Positions 20,041 to 28,205 of a stretch of 64,000 nt of DNA are shown in pieces (within the stretch, counting starts at the first letter, position 1; every line of letters begins with the position of its first letter). Source of the stretch: Anaerostipes sp. 992a. Its GTDB lineage: Bacteria; Bacillota; Clostridia; Lachnospirales; Lachnospiraceae. Location of the stretch: positions 124,001-188,000 of the forward strand of contig NZ_MJIG01000001.1 of the NCBI RefSeq assembly GCF_001940245.1. The letters run 5' to 3'. The notes under the pieces were generated by a model that worked only from the letters and a program-made list of their open reading frames with translations, did no database searches and had not been told where the DNA came from. The translations under genes and the position numbers were made by a program.

Positions 20041-20319
20041 ATGGCTAAAAATCAAAAATCTTATACGCCAGAATTTAGGCAGCAGATTGTTGATCTGCAC
20101 TGCCAAGCTGGCAAAGGCGTAACTGAATTAAGCAACGAATATGGCATTCCAAAAGGCACAATATCTACCTGGATTAAGAATTTGGCACCTGTTGCAGTTT
20201 CCGATACAGAGACTGTTTCATTAAAGGAGTACAAAGCACTTCAAAAGAAAATGAAGGAGCTTGAAATTGAAAATGAAATATTAAAAAAAGCTACTGCCAT
20301 ATTCGCAAAAAATCAATAG
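20041..20319 (+). CDS. IS3-family OrfA (HTH protein)
   Basis: This 92-residue protein has a helix-turn-helix (TPEFRQQIVDLH, then GVTELSNEYGIPKGTISTWIK) and a C-terminal leucine-zipper segment (KKMKELEIENEILKKATAIF), the standard OrfA layout. An AAAAAGGAG site precedes the ATG. The run of A residues near 20308 (GCAAAAAAT) is a likely programmed -1 frameshift site, because the orfB frame is open across it and would yield an OrfAB fusion transposase. The gene appears intact. Confidence 0.88.
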   Translation: MAKNQKSYTPEFRQQIVDLHCQAGKGVTELSNEYGIPKGTISTWIKNLAPVAVSDTETVSLKEYKALQKKMKELEIENEILKKATAIFAKNQ

Positions 20320-20327
20320 CTGAATAC

Positions 20328-21253
20328 GTGTCCTTTATTCAGGCTAACATCGATAAATATACAGTTAAACAAATGTGCTCTGCACTTAAGTTTCCTCGTA
20401 GCACTTATTATGCTGCTATCAACCATGTTCCTTCTAGACGAGAACAAGAATACAATAGATTCAGCGAAGAAGTCTTATCTGTTTATAATGAATATAAAAA
20501 ACGCTACGGAGCAATTAAAATCCATCGAGAGCTTAATGATAGAAACATCTCTTGCTCTATTAAAAGGGTTCAGCGTCATATGAAAAGGCTTGGGATAAAG
20601 AGCATTGTTATCAAAAAGTATCAATACCAGAAGCATCAAGGCTATGTTCCTGATGACAAGGAAAATATCCTTAATCGCGATTTTGAGGCTGAAACGGTAT
20701 TCAAAAAGCTTGTAACAGATATAACATACATCCATGTAGTTAATGAAGGTTGGACCTATCTAGCTTCAGTAATGGATTTATACGATCGCAAAATAATAGG
20801 CTGGGCCTATGGTAAAAAAATAACTGCAGAGCTTGCTACAAAGGCTGTCAAAAATGCCTGTTTAAACATACCAGATACTACAGGAATTATTCTTCATAGT
20901 GATCGACAACTATGTTGCGTGGTCCGTCGGTGGCTCTAAATACTACAGGAATTATTCTTCATAGTGATCTTGGCAGTCAATATGCCAGCGAGGAATTTGA
21001 AAAGTATTTACAGGAGCAAGGGATAATTCATTCTTTTAGTAGAAAGGGAAATCCCTATGATAATGCATGTATAGAGTCCTTCCATTCAGTACTTAAAAAG
21101 GAAGAGGTCTACCCTACCACTTACCACACATTTGAGGAGGCACAAACTGCACTCTTTGAATATATAGAGTCTTTCTACAATCGAAAAAGGCGCCATAGTG
21201 CTCTTGATTACAAGACACCACAACAGGTTGAAGAAGAGGCTCTGGCAGGTTAA
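20328..21253 (+). pseudogene. IS3-family OrfB transposase, broken by a 65-bp insertion
   Basis: This is an integrase-like DDE transposase split into two frames. The first part has the HTH_21 region (YGAIKIHRELNDR) and the first catalytic D (VTDITYIHVV), and then runs into a stop at 20937-20939 after GIILHSDRQL. The second part restarts with GIILHSDLGSQYAS and holds the catalytic E region (GNPYDNACIESFHSVLK). A 30-base stretch (20875-20904) is repeated at 20940-20969 with 35 unrelated bases between. Removing 65 bases restores one frame. The transposase is therefore probably dead, and the IS is fixed in the array unless helped in trans. Confidence 0.85.
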
Positions 21254-22114
21254 AAAACATCTCTCCTTGCGATTAAGTAAGGAAAGAAAAGTTCAACTTT
21301 TTGTGTCCAAAGTCTTGACATAGATCCACCTCCTCGTGAGGTCGTGAGTTGAAATAACAATATTGTTACCAGTTCTTGTTGTAATTCTCGTCGACCTCCT
21401 CGTGAGGTCGTGAGTTGAAATACTTTGAATTTGAATTTTCTTCCATTTGTATCTTGTCGACCTCCTCGTGAGGTCGTGAGTTGAAATATTGGACGTATAA
21501 AGGAGACTTTAAGGATATGGGGTCGACCTCCTCGTGAGGTCGTGAGTTGAAATATTCCATCCGAAAGAAATCTAATAAGCTTTCCTCCGAGTCGACCTCC
21601 TCGTGAGGTCGTGAGTTGAAATATTCCTTGTTTTCATATTCTCACTTCCTTTTTCGTCGACCTCCTCGTGAGGTCGTGAGTTGAAATGCTTCTATAGTAT
21701 TCAATGTTTCATATACATCGTCGACCTCCTCGTGAGGTCGTGAGTTGAAATTCTTACAATACCGATGCTTTTCATGAAATCACTGTCGACCTCCTCGTGA
21801 GGTCGTGAGTTGAAATATCAAGATGAAGCTGAAGTTATTACAGATGCCTGTCGACCTCCTCGTGAGGTCGTGAGTTGAAATACCTTGACTTTGTTGTTTC
21901 TTAGTATCGTATAACGTCGACCTCCTCGTGAGGTCGTGAGTTGAAATCTATTTGAAAAAAGCTTGTCATCATCAGTGCATAGTCGACCTCCTCGTGAGGT
22001 CGTGAGTTGAAATTAAGAGGAAGCATGAACCCATCTTTTCCATTTCGTCGACCTCCTCGTGAGGTCGTGAGTTGAAATATTTAAAATCGGGCAAAAAGTT
22101 AAATGTAACATAGA

Positions 22115-22146
22115 GTCGACCTCCTCGTGAGATCGTGAATTGAAAT
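22115..22146 (+). repeat. Degenerate terminal CRISPR repeat
   Basis: This is the last repeat. It differs from the consensus at two positions (GAGATCG and GAATTG), which marks the oldest end of the array. It is followed directly by a transposase remnant. Confidence 0.9.
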
Positions 22147-22730
22147 ACGTAAGTAGGATGCTGATAAAAAAAGGAATTACAGATGAACCTTTCCAAACGT
22201 ATGCAACAGGCAAAAGTCTGCCCATATCTGCTGCGAAATGCCGTTATCGACCGTCCGAATCAGGCATGGTCAATCGACATTACATACATTCCCATCAAGC
22301 GAGGATTCCTATATCTGGCAGCCGTTATTGTAGGCTGGGAAGTCGATGATACCCTGGATACCAGAATGGTCATCAACGCATTGAAAAAGGCATTTAAGGT
22401 GACAAAACCTGTTATCCTGAATTCAAATCAGGGATGTCAATTTACAAGCAACGAATACATAAATTTTCTCAAAGAAAATCACATCCGGCAGAGTATGGAT
22501 GGCAAAAGTCGTTGGGCTGACAATATCATGATTGAGAGATGGTTTCACAGTTTTAAATACGAGGAAGCATATCTTACCCAGTATGCCAATATCCGTGAAG
22601 CGCGGAAGGCAATTGGGAAATATATCCACACCTACAATTTTGAATGCTGCCATTCCGCTATTAATAATCAAACACCAGCGTCCTGCTACTATCCAGCATT
22701 GTTGATTGATTATGCAGCTTAGGGGGGAGC
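22147..22730 (+). pseudogene. IS3-family OrfB remnant
   Basis: The longest open part is 22183-22722 (179 codons). It covers the catalytic half of an IS3-group OrfB: SIDITYIPIKRGFLYL, TLDTRMVINALKKAF, SNQGCQFTSNEY and WADNIMIERWFHSFKYEEAYL. It lacks the N-terminus, has lost the DWYSR-type segment between LAAVI and VGWEVDD, and has N in place of the second catalytic D (NSNQG). It is therefore inactive. It lies immediately after the last CRISPR repeat. Confidence 0.85.
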
Positions 22731-22808
22731 ATTCTTCCCCTTTCCAACTACACATATCAGTTCATTATAAAAAGATTAAATTTGTGTCTTGACAACTGAG
22801 CCACTATA

Positions 22809-23096
22809 GAGGATCTGACGAAGCGGACACAGGTATTGAATGATAAGATGCAACTGATGATGGAGCAGATAGTCCTTTCCAATCAAAACAAATTTGGCAG
22901 ATCCAGTGAAAAGATGTCCGATTCGAAACAGATCTGTTTTATGGAAGTGAAGTCCTTCATCTGGCAGATGAAATTGGTCTGAACTGGCCATTGGATGATT
23001 CTACTTCAAATGATAAATGTACGGCCGCAAAAGCGGTATTATATTTGTCAAGGTACCAGTGTTCTACCGTTTACCGGTTCTCCATCGAAACACCAC
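22809..23096 (+). pseudogene. IS66-family TnpC N-terminal remnant
   Basis: A short frame (22809-22982) encodes the coiled-coil start of IS66 TnpC (NDKMQLMMEQIVLSNQNKFG and then RSSEKM). A frameshift near 22930 moves the similarity to a second frame (VLHLADEIGLN), which soon degenerates and stops near 23096. No DDE domain remains. It continues the transposon graveyard beyond the array. Confidence 0.6.
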
Positions 23097-23258
23097 ATTG
23101 AAGTAGAAACATATTGCAATGTAAATTCTTACTCACCTAAATCCATAAAAGCCAATCACCCAGATGACAAAAAACACTATGCATGATATACTTTCAACAC
23201 AATAAATGAATAAACACTGCCCATCGGCAAAAATTAGGATATAGGAGGCAATAAAAAC

Positions 23259-23516
23259 ATGGAAGAGTTATATCAATTTATCGAAGAGAAAATCAAGAAA
23301 GCAGGATATCCAGGCATGATTGATGGAAGAGAATTTTATAGTGATGTCAGCAAGGAGGCAGAGGATCAGGAAATTGGAACATATATTTTTATTGTTAAGA
23401 AGAGTGATACCTTATTTTATCAGGGATGTATGGAAATTATGGAAGAGCAGTTTGATCTTCATTATGTTGATATCCATGATAGGGATAAAGTATATCATGT
23501 AGATTTTGATGCATAA
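23259..23516 (+). CDS. Small protein of unknown function
   Basis: This 85-residue acidic protein has an AGGAGG site before ATG 23259. It has no signal peptide or membrane segment. The sequence starts with an amphipathic helix (MEELYQFIEEKIKKAGYP) followed by mostly beta-type sequence, ending VYHVDFDA. I do not recognise the family. It is 22 bp upstream of the methyltransferase gene and probably co-transcribed. Confidence 0.65.
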   Translation: MEELYQFIEEKIKKAGYPGMIDGREFYSDVSKEAEDQEIGTYIFIVKKSDTLFYQGCMEIMEEQFDLHYVDIHDRDKVYHVDFDA

Positions 23517-23538
23517 GACGTAATCGTGGAGCGGTGAT

Positions 23539-24171
23539 ATGGGAATGAAACAGAGAGAGGAGTATTGGGATAAACAGCTGAATATCCATACCATGGGCAG
23601 AGATGATTCTCATGCGGATGAATACCGCTATCCATATGAACCAACTTCCTATGAGGTGCTAGATCGGTTGGTTAGGGAAGAGTATCTGACTTCGGATAGC
23701 GTTTTAGTGGATTATGGCTGTGGAAAAGGGCGAGTAGACTTTTTCTTAAGCTATAGGACTGGATGTCGGGCAATCGGAATCGAATATGATCAGACGATGA
23801 TTCGATTTGCACTGGAAAATCAAAAAGGCTGTAAGAAGGCATGTCATACGCAGTTTATCTGTGAGAGAGCAGAAGAATACAAGGTGGATGCAGATGTAGA
23901 TAGTTTCTATTTTTTTCATCCATTTTCTGTAGAAATTCTTCAGAAGGTTTTGGCTCGCATTCAGGAGTCCTATTATGAGAATCCAAGATGTATGACACTT
24001 TTCTTTTATTATCCATCGGATGAATATATTTCGTATTTGATGACGGTGGAAGAATTGACCTTTCTGGACGAAATTGATTGCCGGGATTTATTTAATGGGA
24101 GCAATGAAAGAGAACGAATCGTAGTTTTTGAAATGGATGGGAATTTTGTAGGATTTTACGACGGAGAATAG
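23539..24171 (+). CDS. Class I SAM-dependent methyltransferase
   Basis: This 210-residue protein has motif I VLVDYGCGKGRVDFFL (about residues 55-70) and an acidic loop GIEYD that binds the ribose of SAM, followed by SFYFFHPF in the position of motif IV. The N-terminus (REEYWDKQLNIHTMGRD) is not a known targeting signal. The substrate is unknown. There is no restriction enzyme or other partner beside it. The small gene upstream probably shares its transcript, and a convergent terminator follows. Confidence 0.8.
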   Translation: MGMKQREEYWDKQLNIHTMGRDDSHADEYRYPYEPTSYEVLDRLVREEYLTSDSVLVDYGCGKGRVDFFLSYRTGCRAIGIEYDQTMIRFALENQKGCKKACHTQFICERAEEYKVDADVDSFYFFHPFSVEILQKVLARIQESYYENPRCMTLFFYYPSDEYISYLMTVEELTFLDEIDCRDLFNGSNERERIVVFEMDGNFVGFYDGE

Positions 24172-24177
24172 TATAAG

Positions 24178-24233
24178 AAACAAACAAGCAGGCAAAGAGG
24201 ATGGAAAGAAGCTCTTTGTCTGCTTATTTGTTT
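24178..24233. terminator. Bidirectional terminator between convergent genes
   Basis: AAACAAGCAGGCAAAGAG and CTCTTTGTCTGCTTATTTGTTT form a long imperfect stem with A-rich and T-rich flanks. It serves the methyltransferase gene on the plus strand and the AraC gene on the minus strand, and overlaps the AraC stop. Confidence 0.8.
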
Positions 24234-25095
24234 ATAGGGTTTTCTTTTCATCGGTATTATTTAACATTTTTTCATTACGATATAAACTGGGTGAGATGCC
24301 GTATTTTCCCTTGAAGCTCTTGGAAAAAGCCAATGCATCCTCGAATCCCAGAGAATTTGCGATAGTTTGAATAGGAAGCATAGTATCTTCAAGGAGATTC
24401 TGTGCTTTTTGCATTTTCAAGTTCATAAGATATTGTTTGGGTGAAATATGAAAATGCTCATGAAATAATCTGGTCATGTAATTCGGGTGCAGACCGAGAG
24501 TATGTGCTACTTCATTTAATCGCAAAGGTTTTGAATAATTCATGTCAAGATAAAATCGGATATTATTTGCTGTGGTTTGTTTTTTATCAGTTACTTCTTT
24601 ATAATCGATATCTTCAAACATGCGTGCGAGGAGTTTTAGTAAAATTCCATTTGCATGCAGATAACTGCTAATTGTGTTATGAGGAAGAGTGAGAATACTA
24701 CCGATATCTTCCCAATACAAATCGATTTGTGAACTATTAAGAATATACTGATTTGTAAGAGAAGACATAATTTCGTTTATATATGTTTGTGATTTTAGTC
24801 CAAGAAAGCAAATCCATGCATATTTCCAAGGATTTTTATGGTCTGCCTGATAATAAGCGACTGTTCCAGTAGGAATAATAAAACATTCTCCAGCATGAAG
24901 GGAGTATTCCTCATTTCCAATGTATAGGGAACCGCAGCCAGATTTTATAAAATGGATGACATTATATGGACGAACTCTTGGTCCATATGCGTAATCCGGA
25001 CTACATTGTTGTCGACCGGCACCATAAAATGCAAGGTCAGAATTTTTCATAAAGTTTATGGAATATCTGGTTTCCTTATATTCTAGTTCATTCAT
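24232..25095 (-). CDS. AraC-family regulator of the sucrose/raffinose locus
   Basis: This 287-residue protein has an N-terminal cupin-like sugar-sensing domain (YNVIHFIKSGCGSLYIG, HAGECFIIPTGTVAYYQ) and a C-terminal double HTH of AraC type (LRLNEVAHTLGLHPNYMTRLF, then PIQTIANSLGFEDALAFSKSF with the family ending GISPSLYR). It resembles MsmR/RafR activators of oligosaccharide genes. The start was set at the ATG at 25095, which has AAAGGATT nine bases upstream. A longer in-frame extension to 25212 exists but lacks conserved sequence. It is divergent from the GH32 gene, with palindromes between them. Confidence 0.85.
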   Translation of the reverse strand: MNELEYKETRYSINFMKNSDLAFYGAGRQQCSPDYAYGPRVRPYNVIHFIKSGCGSLYIGNEEYSLHAGECFIIPTGTVAYYQADHKNPWKYAWICFLGLKSQTYINEIMSSLTNQYILNSSQIDLYWEDIGSILTLPHNTISSYLHANGILLKLLARMFEDIDYKEVTDKKQTTANNIRFYLDMNYSKPLRLNEVAHTLGLHPNYMTRLFHEHFHISPKQYLMNLKMQKAQNLLEDTMLPIQTIANSLGFEDALAFSKSFKGKYGISPSLYRNEKMLNNTDEKKTL

Positions 25096-25188
25096 ATATG
25101 TATAAATCCTTTCATGAAACGTTAAAAATATTTTCGTAATTATTATATCAAAAAAAGTTAGTTTTTTCCATGCAGTTTTTTTGTATTT

Positions 25189-25214
25189 CCATGTATTTAA
25201 AATCAAATACATGG
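25189..25214. promoter_or_regulatory. Palindromic operator candidate
   Basis: CCATGTATTT, six bases, AAATACATGG is a perfect 10-bp inverted repeat in the divergent region between the AraC regulator and the GH32 gene. It is a plausible binding site for that regulator. Confidence 0.5.
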
Positions 25215-25253
25215 TTTAATAAAGCTATCAGATGGGAGATGACTCCCACATCT

Positions 25254-25267
25254 AGATTCGCGAATCT
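25254..25267. promoter_or_regulatory. Palindromic operator candidate before GH32
   Basis: AGATTCGCGAATCT is a perfect 14-bp palindrome 27 bases before the GH32 start, just after a GATGGGAG/CTCCCACATC hairpin (25230-25251). It could be a second operator, for example for a LacI-type repressor encoded elsewhere. Confidence 0.45.
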
Positions 25268-25293
25268 TAAAAAAATAAGGAGAGGAGGAAAAT

Positions 25294-26685
25294 ATGATTT
25301 CCAAAAAACAGAAAATTCATCTGGAGGCTCCGAAAGGGTTGATGAATGATCCAAATGGTCTTTGTTGGTATAAAGGAGAGTTATATGTATTCTTTCAATG
25401 GAATCGTTTTTCGAAAGATCATTCTTTTAAAGAATGGGGACTATTTAAAAGCTCCAATCTATTAGATTGGGATTTTCATGGAAGTGCGATTGTACCAGAT
25501 CAAGAATATGATAATAACGGTGTTTATTCTGGAAATGCATTGGAGATTGATGGAAAAATGCATATCTATTATACCGGAAATACAAAACCCAATGGGATAC
25601 GAAAAACGTATCAGTGCCTGGCAGAAACAGACGATGGAGAATTATTTCAAAAAAAAGGGATCATTCTGAATACACCAAAAGATTTTACAGAACATTTTAG
25701 AGATCCTTTTGTCTGGAAAGGCAAGGATCAGAAGTATTATATGGTAGTTGGAGCACAGAAGGTATCTGGTAAAGGGGCGATTGCCCTGTGTAAATCTTGT
25801 GATGGTAAGAAATGGAATTATATTGGCATTTTAGCAGAAAGCGATAATTGTGAGATGATAGAATGTCCAGTAGTTTTTTCTCTGGGAGAACAACAGATAT
25901 TACTCTTTTGTTCCCAACACAGAGATAACGATAAAGATGAGGTACTTTGGAGTGAATCATTGTATCAACTTGGTGAGTGGGAACCCCAAACAGGTGATTT
26001 TACTGTTGGGAACTTGGATGAAAAATATTCTAGATTAGATTGGGGTATGGATTTTTATGCACCACAAACAGTTTGTATGCCAGATGGGAGAACAATCCTT
26101 TTTGCCTGGATGTCTCAGATGGATGGAGAACAGACAGAAATATTTGGAGAAGGAGAGCCGAATGTGCATTGTATGACTCTTCCTAGAGAGTTAACATTAC
26201 GAGAAAATCGGATATGCCAAAGGCCAGCCAGAGAATTATACCAATTATTGGATGATCATATTCAGATTCCAAAAGAGAAAAATCATTTTCAGCAGGAAAC
26301 CATAGCAGAAATGGTTTCATTATCTGAAAGAACCTGGTATTGCAAAATGGAACTATTGCAGCAAGAAGGAATCTTTGAACTAAATATAAACCAGTCAGAA
26401 GTGGTGTTTTGTTATGACCCTGGAGAAAAGCAACTTGTATTTCAAAGAAAAAGTTGGATAAGAGATGGATTGGAACAGAAGGAAGTTACTTTAGAAAAAT
26501 TAGATGATCTGGAAATCTGGTTTGATACTTCCAGCATTGAGATTTTTATAAATGGAGGAAGTGTTGTATTATCTGCAAGAGTGATACCAACTCAACAACA
26601 TACAAAAATTAGATTTCAAAAATCATCAAAAGATATGATCAAAAGTATGAATATGTACAAAATGAAAGGGAGGAAAAGCAATTGA
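25294..26685 (+). CDS. GH32 sucrose/sucrose-6-phosphate hydrolase
   Basis: This 463-residue beta-fructofuranosidase splits sucrose, or sucrose-6-phosphate after PTS uptake, and probably also raffinose-type fructosyl bonds. It has the GH32 catalytic triad: the nucleophile in MNDPNG (about residues 20-25), FRDPFVW (transition-state stabiliser) and IECPV (acid-base E near residue 190). The usual WGMD-like segment near residue 250 is present. The C-terminal beta-sandwich is complete. No signal peptide is visible, so it is cytosolic. AGGAGAGGAGG precedes the ATG. Its stop overlaps the TTG start of the PTS gene. This position beside a sucrose PTS points to sucrose-6-phosphate as substrate, but the PTS is damaged. 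Confidence 0.9.
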   Translation: MISKKQKIHLEAPKGLMNDPNGLCWYKGELYVFFQWNRFSKDHSFKEWGLFKSSNLLDWDFHGSAIVPDQEYDNNGVYSGNALEIDGKMHIYYTGNTKPNGIRKTYQCLAETDDGELFQKKGIILNTPKDFTEHFRDPFVWKGKDQKYYMVVGAQKVSGKGAIALCKSCDGKKWNYIGILAESDNCEMIECPVVFSLGEQQILLFCSQHRDNDKDEVLWSESLYQLGEWEPQTGDFTVGNLDEKYSRLDWGMDFYAPQTVCMPDGRTILFAWMSQMDGEQTEIFGEGEPNVHCMTLPRELTLRENRICQRPARELYQLLDDHIQIPKEKNHFQQETIAEMVSLSERTWYCKMELLQQEGIFELNINQSEVVFCYDPGEKQLVFQRKSWIRDGLEQKEVTLEKLDDLEIWFDTSSIEIFINGGSVVLSARVIPTQQHTKIRFQKSSKDMIKSMNMYKMKGRKSN

Positions 26686-28191
26686 CAGATCAACAATTAG
26701 CAAAAAAGATTATTGAATTAGCAGGTTCCGCAGAATCTTCTTTTGTTTACGCAGATTTTGACAGATACCGCGTTTGCATTTTTGCCAGCTCTTGTCTGCT
26801 GGTCAACATTCCGTAATTTTGGAGGAAGTCCTGTCATTGGAATTGTTCTTGGATTGATGCTAGTTAGCCCTAGTCTTCCAAGTGCTTATGACATAGGCTC
26901 TGGAGCAGCAGAACCCTTACGCTTTTTAGGATTTATTACAGTGTCTGGTTACCAGGGATCCGTATTGCCAGCCTTTGTAACGGGTATTATTACGGCTAAG
27001 TTTGAGAAATGGCTTCGACGTCATGTTCCTGATGCAATTGATTTGATCGTAACACCATTTATCACATTGTTAGTAGGAATTATGATTGCACTTTTTGCAT
27101 TGGGTCCAATTCTGCATTCTTTAGAAAGTGTAGTTTTAATCGTTGTAGAAAACCTTTTAAATCTTCCAATGGGTATTGGTGGATTATTATACGGAAGTTT
27201 TGGACAGTTGCTTGGTATTTTTGGTATCCACCATATTTTGAATTTCCTTGAGATCAGTATGTTAGCAAATGACGGCTGGAATTATTTAAATCCAATCGGA
27301 ACTTGTGGAAATGTTGCACAGGCAGGAGCAGTATTGGCAGTTGCGATCAAAGCAACGAGTAATAAAACAAAGCAGGTTGCGTTCCCATCATGTCTTTCTG
27401 CATTACTGGGAATTACGGAACCAGCAGTGTTTGGTGTCAATTTGAAACTTGTAACTCCATTTGTATGTTCCATGATTGGAGGAGGTGTTGGAGGCTTCTT
27501 ATCATCTTTATTACACCTTCGTGCTACAGGAATGTCTATTACAGGAATTCCGGGAACTTTGCTTTATTTAAATGAGCAGCTTCCTTTCTACATCCTTACA
27601 AACATTGTAGCATTTGCAGTATCATTTGTTCTTACATGGATTATCTGGAAAGAAATTGACAATAGGACAGTAGCAGCAAAGAATACGAAGGGTAAAAATT
27701 CTGAAATGGCAGTAGAAAATACAACTGCTTCTGAAAAAGCTGATCCTGTAATCTATGCTCCTGTTAGCGGAGAGGTTGTTGCATTATCAGAAATTCCAGA
27801 TAAAACTTTTGCATCTGGGATACTTGGAGATGGAGTTGGAATTCATCCATCCAATGGTAAAGTAGTAGCTCCTTTTGATGGAATCATATCAGCTACAACA
27901 GAAACGAGTCATGCAATTGGTGTGACTGGAGAGAATGGAGCGGAACTTCTTATACATATTGGAGTTGATACCGTTGCTATGCAGGGAAAAGGATTTAAAA
28001 CCCTGGTAAAAGATGGACAAAAAGTTGTAAAAGGTCAAAATCTGATTGAGTTTGATATTGATGAGATTAAGAAAGCAGGATATCCAGATACCGTTGCGAT
28101 TTTAGTAGGAAATACAAGTGATTTTGCAGCAGTAAAGCGTCTGGATTCTGGCAAAGTAACTGCAGGTGATGAACTTCTTTCTATTGAGTAA
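26682..28191 (+). pseudogene. Sucrose-type PTS EIIBCA with out-of-frame deletion of EIIB and the start of EIIC
   Basis: The gene starts with the normal EIIB N-terminus (TTG 26682, TDQQLAKKIIELAGSAE). After about 20 codons the similarity jumps directly to the middle of EIIC (FTQILTDTAFAFLPALVCW) in a different frame. The first frame stops at 26814-26816. The rest (482 codons from TTG 26743) is open and holds the later EIIC segments (GITEPAVFGVNLKL) and a complete EIIA of the Crr type (APVSGEVVALSEIPDKTF, with the active His in ELLIHIGVDTV). The phosphocysteine of EIIB, most of EIIB and several EIIC helices are missing, an estimated 150-200 residues compared with normal EIIBCA enzymes of about 630-650. 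The EIIA part could still donate phosphate in trans if made. Confidence 0.8.
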
Positions 28192-28205
28192 AGGAAGTAT
28201 TAGGT

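Larger units (their letters stand above)
19971..21327 (+). mobile_element. IS3-family element inserted inside a CRISPR repeat
   Basis: The element is about 1357 bp with imperfect terminal inverted repeats. The left end is TGGTATTAGG...GGACACGAAATGTTGAAC; the right end, read in reverse, has GGACACAAAAAGTTGAAC at the same distance. It is flanked by ACCT (19967-19970 and 21328-21331), which is a four-base target duplication taken from the repeat itself. Removing the element and one ACCT rebuilds a perfect 32-bp repeat and a normal 66-bp period. It carries orfA and a broken orfB in the same orientation as the array. Confidence 0.9.
13199..22146 (+). CRISPR. Type I-C CRISPR array, 115 repeats and 114 spacers, interrupted by an IS
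   Basis: The 32-bp repeat begins GTCGACCTCC and ends GTGAGTTGAAAT. It has a six-base stem, GACCTC/GAGGTC, around CTCGT, as is usual for type I-C. By hand count there are 103 repeats from 13199 to the IS (repeat 103 begins 19963 and is split) and 12 more from 21390 to 22115. Repeat-to-repeat period is 64-69 bp, so spacers are 32-37 bp. Repeats are almost invariant; exceptions are repeat 67 (17575, GTCGAT) and the last repeat (22115-22146), which has GAGATCGTGAATTG. Degeneration at the end far from cas2 confirms that new spacers enter near 13199. Repeated spacers are described in the findings. Confidence 0.98.

Noticed and set aside
20328-21253. Two separate orfB-like genes in the IS3 element
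   Set aside because: The two frames become one when the 65-bp insertion is removed, so they are halves of one broken gene.
13199-22146. Self-targeting spacers
   Set aside because: By eye I found no spacer matching genes in this window, but I could not search systematically, so none is claimed.
13188-22225. Many open frames across the array encoding peptides such as FQLTTSRGGR, FNSRPHEEVD or ISTHDLTRRST
   Set aside because: These are translations of the CRISPR repeat in three minus-strand frames. They are a known source of false proteins and have no ribosome sites.
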